Source: Parvularculaceae bacterium
GTDB lineage: Bacteria; Pseudomonadota; Alphaproteobacteria; Caulobacterales; Parvularculaceae
Assembly (NCBI GenBank): GCA_021776465.1
Contig: JAJFFU010000027.1
Span: 1-33,887, forward strand
Reading direction: 5' to 3'
DNA: 33,887 nt
Positions 28,852-33,887 of the stretch are shown piece by piece; the first letter of the stretch is position 1; each line of letters opens with the position of its first letter. Under the pieces are notes generated by a model. That model saw nothing but the letters and a program-made list of their open reading frames with translations, was not told the origin of the DNA and made no database searches. Both the position numbers and the translations under genes were made by a program.

Positions 28852-28925
28852 TTCCCCCGGTGGGTTTCGAACCCACGACCCCCTGTTTAAAAGACAGGTG
28901 CTCTAACCAACTGAGCTACGAAGGA
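28852..28925 (-). tRNA. tRNA-Lys (TTT)
   Basis: Acceptor TCCTTCG pairs fully with CGGGGGA. Anticodon arm CCTGT-CTTTTAA-ACAGG gives TTT. T-arm GTGGGTTCGAAACCCAC. It is 12 bp from the Arg(TCT) gene. The same pair occurs, degraded, at 27872-28032. Confidence 0.9.
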
Positions 28926-29031
28926 ATAATACGTGTAAGGCCAGCCTTATCTCCTTTTTGAGACAGGTCTAGCCTTTGGTTTGTATTTCCTTCTTAGTGT
29001 CATTAGTAGACTTTAAATTCACCCTCTTTTG

Positions 29032-29106
29032 TCGCGATGGCCGGATTCGAACCGGAGACCTCCTGTGTGTAAAACAGGCGCTCTGAACCAACTGAGCTAC
29101 ATCGCA
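29032..29106 (-). tRNA. tRNA-Val (TAC)
   Basis: Acceptor TGCGATG/CATCGCG, anticodon arm CCTGT-TTTACAC-ACAGG with anticodon TAC, T-arm with core CCGGTTCGAATCCGG. Discriminator A. A wide gap of about 110 bp without features lies before the Lys gene. Confidence 0.88.
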
Positions 29107-29132
29107 ATAAAACACATTATTTTCTTTACTTG

Positions 29133-29207
29133 TGGAGGAGGCGAGACTCGAACTCGCAGCCTACTGAATGCAAAACAGTCGCTCTATCCAATTGGAGCTA
29201 CACCCCC
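29133..29207 (-). tRNA. tRNA-Ala (TGC)
   Basis: Anticodon loop TTTGCAT with anticodon TGC, flanked by ACTGT/TCAGT (one mismatch next to the loop). The acceptor stem GGGGGTG/CTCCTCC has the G3-U70 pair that identifies alanine tRNAs. T-arm GCGAGTTCGAGTCTCGC. Confidence 0.85.
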
Positions 29208-29262
29208 ATATTAATTATTAATACATTCATTACCTTTCTTCTCATTTTCTCACCTGCCTTGG

Positions 29263-29336
29263 TGCGCCCTGATGGTTTCGAACCATCGACCTTTACATTA
29301 TGAGTGTACCGCTCTAACCAACTGAGCTAAGGGCAC
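29263..29336 (-). tRNA. tRNA-Met (CAT), elongator or Ile2 type
   Basis: Acceptor GTGCCCT/AGGGCGC, loop CTCATAA with CAT, T-arm GATGGTTCGAAACCATC. No initiator features, so it is an elongator Met or a lysidine-modified Ile tRNA. The 5' end is reused in the hybrid at 27956. Confidence 0.85.
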
Positions 29337-29339
29337 AAA

Positions 29340-29523
29340 ATATTCTTAAGGGGCCGCGTCTTTCTACAAGTCAAAGGGCTTTACACACTTTGTCATCACC
29401 TTTAGGGTGCGATGCGGAGCTTCAATCCGTCACTCTGACTATAGCCCCCCACTCCCTGTGCAGAGGGTTGTAGATTCTTTGACACGACCCCTTCTTTTGG
29501 TTATCCGCCAGACAACCAAAATT
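29340..29523 (-). ncRNA. Duplicated non-tRNA segment, copy 2
   Basis: Paralogue of the segment at 28035, separated by about 1.3 kb and placed in the same way next to a Met tRNA. It has its own hairpins, for example TTGGTT...AACCAA and CCCTCTGCACAGGG (minus strand), and no reading frame. Function unknown. See copy 1. Confidence 0.45.
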
Positions 29524-29524
29524 G

Positions 29525-29597
29525 AGAAGCGTACTGGATTCGAACCAGTGTGCGTGGTTTTGCAGACCACTACCTACATCCGCTCGGTCAACGCTCC
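29525..29597 (-). tRNA. tRNA-Cys (GCA)
   Basis: Acceptor GGAGCGT/ACGCTTC, anticodon arm GTGGT-CTGCAAA-ACCAC (GCA), T-arm ACTGGTTCGAATCCAGT, discriminator U, the cysteine identity base. Confidence 0.9.
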
Positions 29598-29607
29598 TTA
29601 AATGAGA

Positions 29608-29838
29608 CTACCAGTAGTCCCAGTTAGCGGAGTGACGGTGTTGAAATGAAAGATCAACATCAACTTCATCAATTCCGCTAATTAACTTTTGTATCGCCAT
29701 ACGCTTTTTGGCTCGGTCAGCGCGATGATAAGGCTTTCTATATTCCTTATCTGCGCTCCTCGACCTACAGCTATATGATGACCATTTTTTACGTTTCCAC
29801 TTGGATTTCCAAGTATGGAATTTTTTGTTTTTTTTCAT
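29608..29838 (-). CDS. Small basic protein in tRNA array
   Basis: A 76-residue, very basic protein (KKNKKFHTWKSKWKRKKW near the start, KPYHRADRAKKRMAIQKL later, ending in SANWDYW). Lysine, arginine and tryptophan content suggest nucleic acid binding, possibly of tRNA or rRNA. It is in the array and on the tRNA strand. I do not know the family. Confidence 0.6.
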   Translation of the reverse strand: MKKNKKFHTWKSKWKRKKWSSYSCRSRSADKEYRKPYHRADRAKKRMAIQKLISGIDEVDVDLSFQHRHSANWDYW

Positions 29839-29899
29839 AGTTCTGAGTATTACACTCAGAACACAGCTTCAATCCTTATTTTCATAATCAATATTTTAG

Positions 29900-29972
29900 A
29901 GCGGTAGAGGAGGCTTGAACTCCCGGCCTTCTACTTGGCAAGCAGACGCTCTACCGACTGAGCTACCACCGC
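29900..29972 (-). tRNA. tRNA-Gly (GCC)
   Basis: Acceptor GCGGTGG/CTACCGC, loop TTGCCAA (GCC), T-arm GGGAGTTCAAGCCTCCT, discriminator U, as usual for glycine. It directly follows the 29973 gene. Confidence 0.9.
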
Positions 29973-30218
29973 TTATTTTCTATCCCAATTCGCAAACCAA
30001 TCACGTTTACCTACCCAGTGTCCAGCATAAAACTTCCCATCCTTAGGGCTATCCCACACGTTAGAGATTTCTCTAAAGTGTGGCATTAGTTCCCTTTGAT
30101 GGTGTAAAGCATCTTTCACAGCTCTTCTGTGTTGGCGATGCCATATCTTTTTCCATGCTTTATCACTTTTAGCACACGTGTACCAAGCGATTGGCGTCTT
30201 TTTTTTACTTCTTGACAT
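29973..30218 (-). CDS. Small basic MSRSKKKTP-type protein
   Basis: An 81-residue basic protein with N-terminus MSRSKKKTPIAWYTCAKSDK and a helix IWHRQHRRAVKDALHHQRELM (in part). Small proteins opening MSRSxKKTP are frequent near tRNA clusters in large phages, in my recollection. A role in binding structured RNA is a guess. Its stop codon abuts the tRNA-Gly gene. Confidence 0.62.
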   Translation of the reverse strand: MSRSKKKTPIAWYTCAKSDKAWKKIWHRQHRRAVKDALHHQRELMPHFREISNVWDSPKDGKFYAGHWVGKRDWFANWDRK

Positions 30219-30284
30219 AATTCTAGGTTTTAAATACCTAGAACAGTCCTATTTTTTTCAAGTTTTTCATTTCAATTTATTTTG

Positions 30285-30357
30285 AGCGGTAGACGGGCTT
30301 CGAACCCGTGACCTTCTGATTGGAAATCAGATGCTCTGCCAACTGAGCTACCACCGC
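30285..30357 (-). tRNA. tRNA-Gly (TCC)
   Basis: Same acceptor as the neighbouring Gly(GCC). Loop TTTCCAA (TCC), T-arm ACGGGTTCGAAGCCCGT. The two Gly genes probably arose by duplication. Confidence 0.9.
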
Positions 30358-30388
30358 TTGTTTATTTATCAACGCTTCATAAATATTG

Positions 30389-30460
30389 TACTCGGTACGG
30401 GAATCGAACCCGTCTTTTCAGGTTGAAAACCTGAGGTCCTAACCGATAGACGAACCGAGC
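30389..30460 (-). tRNA. tRNA-Glu (TTC)
   Basis: Acceptor GCTCGGT/ACCGAGT, anticodon arm TCAGG-TTTTCAA-CCTGA (TTC), core CGGGTTCGATTCCCG. Confidence 0.9.
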
Positions 30461-30536
30461 AGATTTCCTCCTCAGGTTCGCTTTCTTGATCAGACATGTT
30501 CATTCTTCGTACCATTACTAACATTTTAATTATTCG

Positions 30537-30610
30537 CGGTGTATACGGGACTCGAACCCGTGGCCTCCCGCGTGACAGGCGTGTACTCTAACCAACTGAG
30601 CCAATACACC
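30537..30610 (-). tRNA. tRNA-Asp (GTC)
   Basis: Perfect acceptor GGTGTAT/ATACACC, loop CTGTCAC (GTC), T-arm ACGGGTTCGAGTCCCGT, discriminator G as expected for aspartate. Confidence 0.9.
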
Positions 30611-30623
30611 AATTATTATTTTG

Positions 30624-30696
30624 CTGTCCGGGAGGGGTTCGAACCCACGACCTCTTGATTAACAGTCAATTGCTCTACCAACTGAGCTACCAGACA
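30624..30696 (-). tRNA. tRNA-Asn (GTT)
   Basis: Acceptor TGTCTGG/CCGGACA, loop CTGTTAA (GTT), discriminator G. Confidence 0.9.
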
Positions 30697-30844
30697 AAAT
30701 TACGAGCTGCACTGCTTCCGCTCGAACGAAGGTCGCTTTCGCCGCTTGGTATATTACAACTCCAACAGCTTCCTATCGAAAGCTGTCCTGTCCAGTGGGA
30801 GACTCCGAGGAGTTTGACTGTTCAACCTTTAGGACTTAAACCTG
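30697..30844 (-). other. 148-bp non-tRNA spacer with hairpins
   Basis: An unusually long spacer between tRNA-Asn and tRNA-Ile. On the minus strand CAGCTT/AAGCTG and ACTCC/GGAGT form hairpins. It has no tRNA or protein I can assign. It may be a small RNA or a tRNA remnant. Confidence 0.35.
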
Positions 30845-30918
30845 TTGGCAAAGCAGGATTTGAACCTACGACCTCCTGAGTATCAGTCAGGCGCTCTAAC
30901 CAACTGAGCTACATGCCA
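30845..30918 (-). tRNA. tRNA-Ile (GAT)
   Basis: Acceptor TGGCATG/TTTGCCA with one mismatch, anticodon arm CCTGA-CTGATAC-TCAGG (GAT), T-arm GTAGGTTCAAATCCTGC. Confidence 0.88.
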
Positions 30919-30993
30919 ATATGTAAATAGACCCCCTTTCTTCCTCCGATCTATTAAATGCCGATCCGCTATTATCGACTTACCCTATTCTAG

Positions 30994-31068
30994 TTGCGCA
31001 GGCGGGATTTGAACCCGCGACCTGATGGGTATGAACCACCCGAGATGACCAGACTTCTCCACCGCGCA
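30994..31068 (-). tRNA. tRNA-Met (CAT), initiator-like
   Basis: D-arm GAGAAGTCTGGTCATCTC and anticodon stem GGTGG-TTCATAC-CCATC are close to initiator tRNAs. The acceptor TGCGCGG/CTGCGCA starts with a T-A pair instead of the usual unpaired 1-72, so initiator function is uncertain. Confidence 0.82.
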
Positions 31069-31081
31069 ATATTATTATTTG

Positions 31082-31154
31082 AGCCTTGAACAGGGATCGA
31101 ACCCGTGACCTACTGATTACAAATCAGTCGCTCTACCAACTGAGCTATCAAGGC
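31082..31154 (-). tRNA. tRNA-Thr (TGT)
   Basis: Acceptor GCCTTGA/TCAAGGC, anticodon arm ACTGA-TTTGTAA-TCAGT (TGT), T-arm ACGGGTTCGATCCCTGT. Confidence 0.9.
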
Positions 31155-31166
31155 AAAAAAAACTTG

Positions 31167-31239
31167 TGGTACGGGTTGGACTCGAACCAACGGCCAGCAG
31201 ATTTTCAGTCTACCACTCTACCAACTGAGTTACCATACC
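31167..31239 (-). tRNA. tRNA-Phe (GAA)
   Basis: Acceptor GGTATGG/CCGTACC, loop CTGAAAA (GAA), T-arm GTTGGTTCGAGTCCAAC. First tRNA of the minus-strand cluster. Confidence 0.9.
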
Positions 31240-31260
31240 ATATGTCAAAAAACTTAGCAT

Positions 31261-31287
31261 AAAAAAAGCCCCGATTTTCATCGAGGC
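31261..31287 (-). terminator. Minus-strand terminator upstream of the tRNA cluster
   Basis: GCCTCGAT-GAAA-ATCGGGGC followed by seven T (minus strand). It lies between the small gene at 31314 and tRNA-Phe. So the tRNA cluster either has its own promoter in the 20 bp downstream or relies on readthrough. Confidence 0.85.
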
Positions 31288-31313
31288 TTCCTGTGCTTTG
31301 CAATTTTCTACTG

Positions 31314-31427
31314 TTAACCGCCGCTACTCAATAGAATTCTGGCACAAGAAGCCTGAAGATCGGTTTTAATCCCAACCGTATTGGCTTGGGCGCGTTCTGC
31401 GCCGCAATTTCTTGCCCATATATTCAT
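31314..31427 (-). CDS. 37-residue peptide with own terminator
   Basis: ATG at 31425-31427 opens MNIWARNCGAERAQANTV and runs 37 residues to TAA (31314-31316). It has good size and position between a possible promoter (31477) and a strong terminator (31261). The composition is unlike random AT-rich sequence (several Ala, Arg, Ser, ending LLSSGG). Family unknown. A structured RNA in the same place remains an alternative. Confidence 0.4.
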   Translation of the reverse strand: MNIWARNCGAERAQANTVGIKTDLQASCARILLSSGG

Positions 31428-31476
31428 AAATCGTAACATTGAAGTCTAACAGTTTTATCCCCTTTTAGGGTTGACC

Positions 31477-31484
31477 CAAAGGTA
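31477..31484 (-). promoter_or_regulatory. Possible -7 element (TACCTTTG) on the minus strand
   Basis: TACCTTTG matches the Bacteroidota TAnnTTTG box. No clear TTTG lies 19 bp upstream, so the promoter is only tentative. It would transcribe the 31314 peptide. Confidence 0.3.
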
Positions 31485-31552
31485 TAAACAAAAATATCAA
31501 TAATCCTAATAAAAGTACGGATTATCGCAAAAGATAATACAATTTAGACCTT

Positions 31553-31663
31553 ATGAAGATCAAGATAATGGCATTAAAGTTGTACTTCAAAACGCGTTGG
31601 TTTCGGCAACGATATGGGATTAAAGTTGAAAAAGCATTAAGCTGTCCTACTTACTCCCGGTAG
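31553..31663 (+). CDS. Possible 36-residue basic peptide
   Basis: ATG 31553 to TAG 31661-31663 encodes MKIKIMALKLYFKTRWFRQR and 16 more residues. Basic and amphipathic. It lies in the divergent spacer between the tRNA clusters. A chance frame is possible. The rest of the spacer up to 31870 holds only a 26-codon frame (31763-31843). Confidence 0.3.
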   Translation: MKIKIMALKLYFKTRWFRQRYGIKVEKALSCPTYSR

Positions 31664-31870
31664 TTTATACCCTGACTCGGCTTTATATAGGAGGCGCATC
31701 TTGTCAAATTACAACCCCCCTTAATTAGGTTTTATAAAAAATAGTTGTACGTTTGTATTGAAATGAACAGAACATTACATCAACAGTATTTACTCTCGCT
31801 ACCGAGTGTCTCTTATACTCACGGTGTAAATGCTGTGTATTGATTTTAGTGAAAAATTGATTCAACAGAA

Positions 31871-31899
31871 AGCCCCGTGAGATTCTCATGGGGCTTTTT
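31871..31899 (+). terminator. Forward terminator before the plus-strand tRNAs
   Basis: AGCCCCGTGAG-ATT-CTCATGGGGCT is followed by TTTT. An 11-bp stem, 14 bp upstream of tRNA-Pro. Confidence 0.88.
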
Positions 31900-31913
31900 C
31901 GTTTTGGGTATTT

Positions 31914-31988
31914 CGGGTAGTAGCGTAGCTCGGTTATCGCGCCTGCTTTGGGAGTAGGAGGTCGCAGGTTCGAATCCTGCCTACCCGA
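31914..31988 (+). tRNA. tRNA-Pro (TGG)
   Basis: Perfect acceptor CGGGTAG/CTACCCG, anticodon arm CCTGC-TTTGGGA-GTAGG (TGG), T-arm GCAGGTTCGAATCCTGC. Confidence 0.92.
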
Positions 31989-31990
31989 CT

Positions 31991-32063
31991 GTGAATGTAG
32001 CTCAGTTGGTAGAGCGCTTGCTTGTGGTGCAAGTGGTCGGGGGTTCGAGTCCCCTCATTCACC
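31991..32063 (+). tRNA. tRNA-His (GTG)
   Basis: Acceptor GTGAATG/CATTCAC with discriminator C, anticodon arm CTTGC-TTGTGGT-GCAAG (GTG). The base before the acceptor is T, so the extra G-1 typical of histidine tRNA is not evident in the DNA. Confidence 0.9.
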
Positions 32064-32171
32064 CTAAATGGTATTAAAAACAGAATAAGCCAGTTTTAAA
32101 TCCGGTTTTTGCATAAAAAATGCAGATACAGGGATTAAGATAGGTGAAGAATCTGTTTTAATGTCACATAC

Positions 32172-32260
32172 GGAGAGGTGGCAGAGTGGCTTAATGCTCT
32201 CGATTGCTGATCGAGCGTCCCCCAAAAAGGGGACCGAGGGTTCGAATCCTTCTCTCTCCG
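32172..32260 (+). tRNA. tRNA-Ser (GCT)
   Basis: A class II tRNA with acceptor GGAGAGG/TCTCTCC, anticodon loop TTGCTGA (GCT), a long variable arm with CCCC/GGGG, and discriminator G as expected for serine. Confidence 0.92.
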
Positions 32261-32284
32261 CTAGTGGTTTGATGTGATAAATAG

Positions 32285-32371
32285 GGAGGATTGGCAGAGC
32301 GGTCGAATGCGGTAGTCTTGAAAACTACTGGCCGAGAAATCGGTCCGAGGGTTCGAATCCCTCATCCTCCT
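32285..32371 (+). tRNA. tRNA-Ser (TGA)
   Basis: A class II tRNA with acceptor GGAGGAT/ATCCTCC, loop CTTGAAA (TGA), variable arm with GGCCGA/TCGGTC. The discriminator reads T rather than the expected G. Confidence 0.9.
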
Positions 32372-32442
32372 CTGTTTGTTGTTCATTTATGAATGACAAA
32401 TAGGTTTGTTTATCAAATAAAGCAAAATATGAGACACTAAAT

Positions 32443-32525
32443 TGGAGTATATCGAAGCGGTCAAACGAGACAGACTGTAACTCTGTTGCCTTCGGGCTTC
32501 GTAGGTTCGAATCCTACTGCTCCAA
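32443..32525 (+). tRNA. tRNA-Tyr (GTA)
   Basis: Acceptor TGGAGTA/TGCTCCA, D-arm TCGAAGCGGTCAAACGA, anticodon arm ACAGA-CTGTAAC-TCTGT (GTA), long variable arm TGCCTTCGGGCTTC, discriminator A. Its D-arm and variable arm resemble those of the Trp-type tRNA at 27783. Confidence 0.92.
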
Positions 32526-32549
32526 CTGAACTTAAAAAATTGAGATGAA

Positions 32550-32756
32550 ATGAAAGTAAGGATTAGTTATATCGGCATTAAGTATTTTCCTATATCCTCT
32601 ATTATGAAATGGGCATCGCTGTTTAAGAGGCACACATATATAAAGGGATTTCGGATTAGAATACTCGGGGGCATTTTAATGTTAGAGAGAAGACTGCTCA
32701 ACAAAAATTATTTAAAATTGCAAAACAGCGTAGGGAGCAATCCAATCATCGCGTAG
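32550..32756 (+). CDS. Possible small basic protein between tRNAs
   Basis: A 68-residue basic, hydrophobic protein (MKVRISYIGIKYFPISSIMK, RIRILGGILMLERRLL). Lies between tRNA-Tyr and tRNA-Leu in the same direction. The absence of a clear domain and the AT-rich context leave it uncertain. Confidence 0.35.
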   Translation: MKVRISYIGIKYFPISSIMKWASLFKRHTYIKGFRIRILGGILMLERRLLNKNYLKLQNSVGSNPIIA

Positions 32757-32794
32757 AGCAATTTAAAGCTTTGAATTAAACTACTGATTAGTAT

Positions 32795-32876
32795 GCGGGT
32801 GTGGTGGAATTGGTAGACACGTTAGATTTAGGATCTAATGCCTTACGGTGTGGGAGTTCGAGTCTCCCCACCCGTA
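32795..32876 (+). tRNA. tRNA-Leu (TAG)
   Basis: A class II tRNA with acceptor GCGGGTG/CACCCGT, anticodon arm TTAGA-TTTAGGA-TCTAA (TAG), discriminator A as expected for leucine. Last tRNA of the array. Confidence 0.92.
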
Positions 32877-32880
32877 CAAA

Positions 32881-32907
32881 AGCCGAAGATTTCTCTTCGG
32901 CTTTTTT
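32881..32907 (+). terminator. Terminator of the plus-strand tRNA cluster
   Basis: AGCCGAAGA-TTTC-TCTTCGGCT followed by TTTTT, 4 bp after tRNA-Leu. Confidence 0.9.
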
Positions 32908-32935
32908 CATTTAAAATCTAGTCGAAAAAAATGTC

Positions 32936-32957
32936 AGGTACAACATAGGTACAACAT
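32936..32957. repeat. Two tandem AGGTACAACAT repeats
   Basis: Exact 11-bp copies at 32936-32946 and 32947-32957, 60 bp after the tRNA-Leu 3' end. An integrase arm-type or regulator-binding site is possible. Confidence 0.6.
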
Positions 32958-32974
32958 TTTAGTATTTTGAAGAC

Positions 32975-32999
32975 AACATTTGTATTAATATCAAATGTT
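32975..32999. repeat. Inverted repeat AACATTTG/CAAATGTT
   Basis: A perfect 8-bp inverted repeat with a 9-bp AT-rich centre (TATTAATAT). Looks like an operator or cruciform. Partner protein unknown. Confidence 0.55.
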
Positions 33000-33259
33000 T
33001 CTACTTGGTTTTAATCCTTATGAATTTACTATCAAAATAATAAATTTTGGGTAAATCACAACCTTACTTCTTTGTAAGGGGGAGTTTATTATCATACAAT
33101 ATAACCGCAATTTAAACTCGTAAAATACTTCCATCAAAAGACTACGGCATAAAGCCATTGCTCTTTCCCTTGCTTATTTATTCCGTTTCCTTTTGAGCCA
33201 AGATTTTATCTTCCGTTTGGGTTCTGCTTAAATATTGTTTAATCTAAAATTTAAGTATT

Positions 33260-33887
33260 ATGACAACAAATGCAAGTAGTACCAGAAAAGGTGGTAAAAC
33301 AACCACTACAGTTAAGAAAGAAGTCAAAGAGAAATTGGCTAAACAAGCAATCGGTCTGGAAATTCTGAATCTCAGTATTGGGAAGATAGTTACAGATCCA
33401 TCGCAACCCAGAAAGACCTATAATGAAATACTTCTGAAAGGGCTTTCGGAGAGTATCAAAAAGCACGGTGTACTTCAACCCATCACAGTTCGAAAATCTG
33501 GAAATGATTATATAATTGTAATGGGAGAACGAAGATATCGTGCCAGTAAATTGGCAGGTAAGAAAACCATACCGTGTATTGTTAGGGAATATGAGAATAA
33601 TGATGTTCTCGAAGTCCAAATAATCGAAAATCTTCAAAGACAAGATGTTGAACCTACTGAGGAAGCAGATGCAATTGCCTATTTGAGTGAAAAGTATTCG
33701 CCATCAGAAATTGCAAAACGATTAGGACGAGGCGATAATTTTATTCGTCAAAGATTAAAATTGGCAGGACTCATAGAAGGGTTTAAGGTCTATGTCCGTC
33801 GAGGGGAAATGACGATTTCGTTAGGAGTAGGTGTTGCACTTTTTGAGCCAGAAGAACAACAGATGATGCTGGAAACAATGGGCGAAG
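33260..33887 (+). CDS. parB: ParB/Spo0J-type partition protein (GERR type), partial
   Basis: The first 209 residues of a ParB protein that runs off the window. A basic 30-residue tail precedes the domain: ILNLSIGKIVTDPSQPRKTY, then GLSESIKKHGVLQPITV and VMGERRYRASKLAG (about 92-105). GERR is the CTP-binding box of classical ParB. ENLQRQDVEPTEEA (about 126-139) is the next conserved box, and a helix-turn-helix follows (SPSEIAKRLGRGDNFIRQRL). It differs from the NGHRR protein at 7317. A classical ParB is the type that binds TGTTCCACGTGGAACA, so it is a candidate partner of the three parS sites, if both lie on one replicon. Confidence 0.88.
   Translation, partial: MTTNASSTRKGGKTTTTVKKEVKEKLAKQAIGLEILNLSIGKIVTDPSQPRKTYNEILLKGLSESIKKHGVLQPITVRKSGNDYIIVMGERRYRASKLAGKKTIPCIVREYENNDVLEVQIIENLQRQDVEPTEEADAIAYLSEKYSPSEIAKRLGRGDNFIRQRLKLAGLIEGFKVYVRRGEMTISLGVGVALFEPEEQQMMLETMGE

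Larger units (their letters stand above)
32908..33259. other. 352-bp gene-free stretch with tandem repeat and inverted repeat
   Basis: No reading frame is supported. It holds two tandem AGGTACAACAT copies (32936-32957) and an inverted repeat AACATTTG/CAAATGTT (32975-32999), about 270 bp upstream of the second ParB gene. It could hold that gene's operator or an attachment-type site beside tRNA-Leu. Confidence 0.5.

Noticed and set aside
31763-31843. A 26-codon frame before the terminator at 31871
   Set aside because: No supporting start context or motif; probably chance in a spacer.
33251-33643. A 130-codon minus-strand frame
   Set aside because: Antisense to the second ParB gene, which has clear ParB motifs.
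1-33887. Global recoding of TGA to Trp
   Set aside because: Many genes end at TGA within ATGA overlaps with the next start, so TGA is read as stop in general. Only two frames show an internal TGA.
1-33887. CRISPR array
   Set aside because: No regularly spaced repeats with unique spacers were seen; the repeats present are tandem or palindromic.

Overview
This window looks like part of a large Bacteroidota phage (or a phage-derived replicon) rather than an ordinary chromosome. The evidence is the tightly packed, mostly one-directional small genes with ATGA or TAATG stop/start overlaps, nucleotide-metabolism and nuclease genes of phage type (thymidylate synthase, dNMP kinase, two DEDDh exonucleases), many small phage-type unknowns, and a tRNA array covering 19 amino acids. 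A Bacteroidota host is inferred from A-rich start contexts without strong Shine-Dalgarno sites, TTTG/TAnnTTTG-like promoter elements, and a lipoprotein, an outer-membrane beta-barrel protein and small DUF6965-like proteins typical of that phylum. No capsid, portal, tail, terminase or polymerase gene was recognised, so the virus assignment is an inference.

Layout. 1-313: low-complexity leader with three 11-bp direct repeats. 314-4161: small unknowns, an ASCH protein, a dNMP kinase interrupted by an in-frame TGA, a membrane protein and thymidylate synthase. 4173-5014: three perfect copies of the chromosomal-type parS palindrome TGTTCCACGTGGAACA around two small genes and a possible folded RNA. 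5071-7230: four translationally coupled genes sharing a PxPxKxS...FxxPEY motif. 7317-13385: ParB-like protein, DEDDh exonuclease, ART-like protein, DUF1643, a phosphatase-like protein lacking its catalytic cysteine, and a tandem-HTH regulator. 13558-17956: glycosyltransferase, SpoT/MESH1-like HD hydrolase and a DEDDh exoribonuclease between two paralogous unknowns. 18040-23347: unknowns, a LemA-like/membrane protein pair, a SLOG protein, an XRE regulator and a probable Acb2/Tad1-type cyclic-nucleotide sponge, closed by a strong terminator at 23365-23406. 23576-25041: a further small operon. 25031-26353 (minus): a small gene and an IS1595-type transposase. 26614-27560: a long imperfect hairpin and a beta-barrel gene, possibly a mobile cassette. 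27783-31239 (minus) and 31914-32876 (plus): 25 tRNA or tRNA-like genes. The window ends inside a second, GERR-type ParB gene (33260 onward).

The main signals not explained by ordinary genes are: (i) eleven exact copies of the palindrome AAACTWAGTTT between 1000 and 21357, in and between genes, where about 0.05 would be expected by chance; (ii) the three-site parS cluster on an apparently viral replicon together with two different ParB-like proteins; (iii) a tRNA with a Trp anticodon (CCA) on a class II, Tyr-like long-variable-arm body, in a window that also has two reading frames interrupted by in-frame TGA; (iv) a Met/Lys hybrid tRNA with a 10-nt anticodon loop and a duplicated non-tRNA segment of about 190 bp in the array; (v) a possible multi-stem RNA closed by an 11-bp helix at 4532-4639. 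Together the genes point to nucleotide supply, translation support, alarmone or ADP-ribose signalling control and counter-defence, but most functions are inferred from motifs alone.
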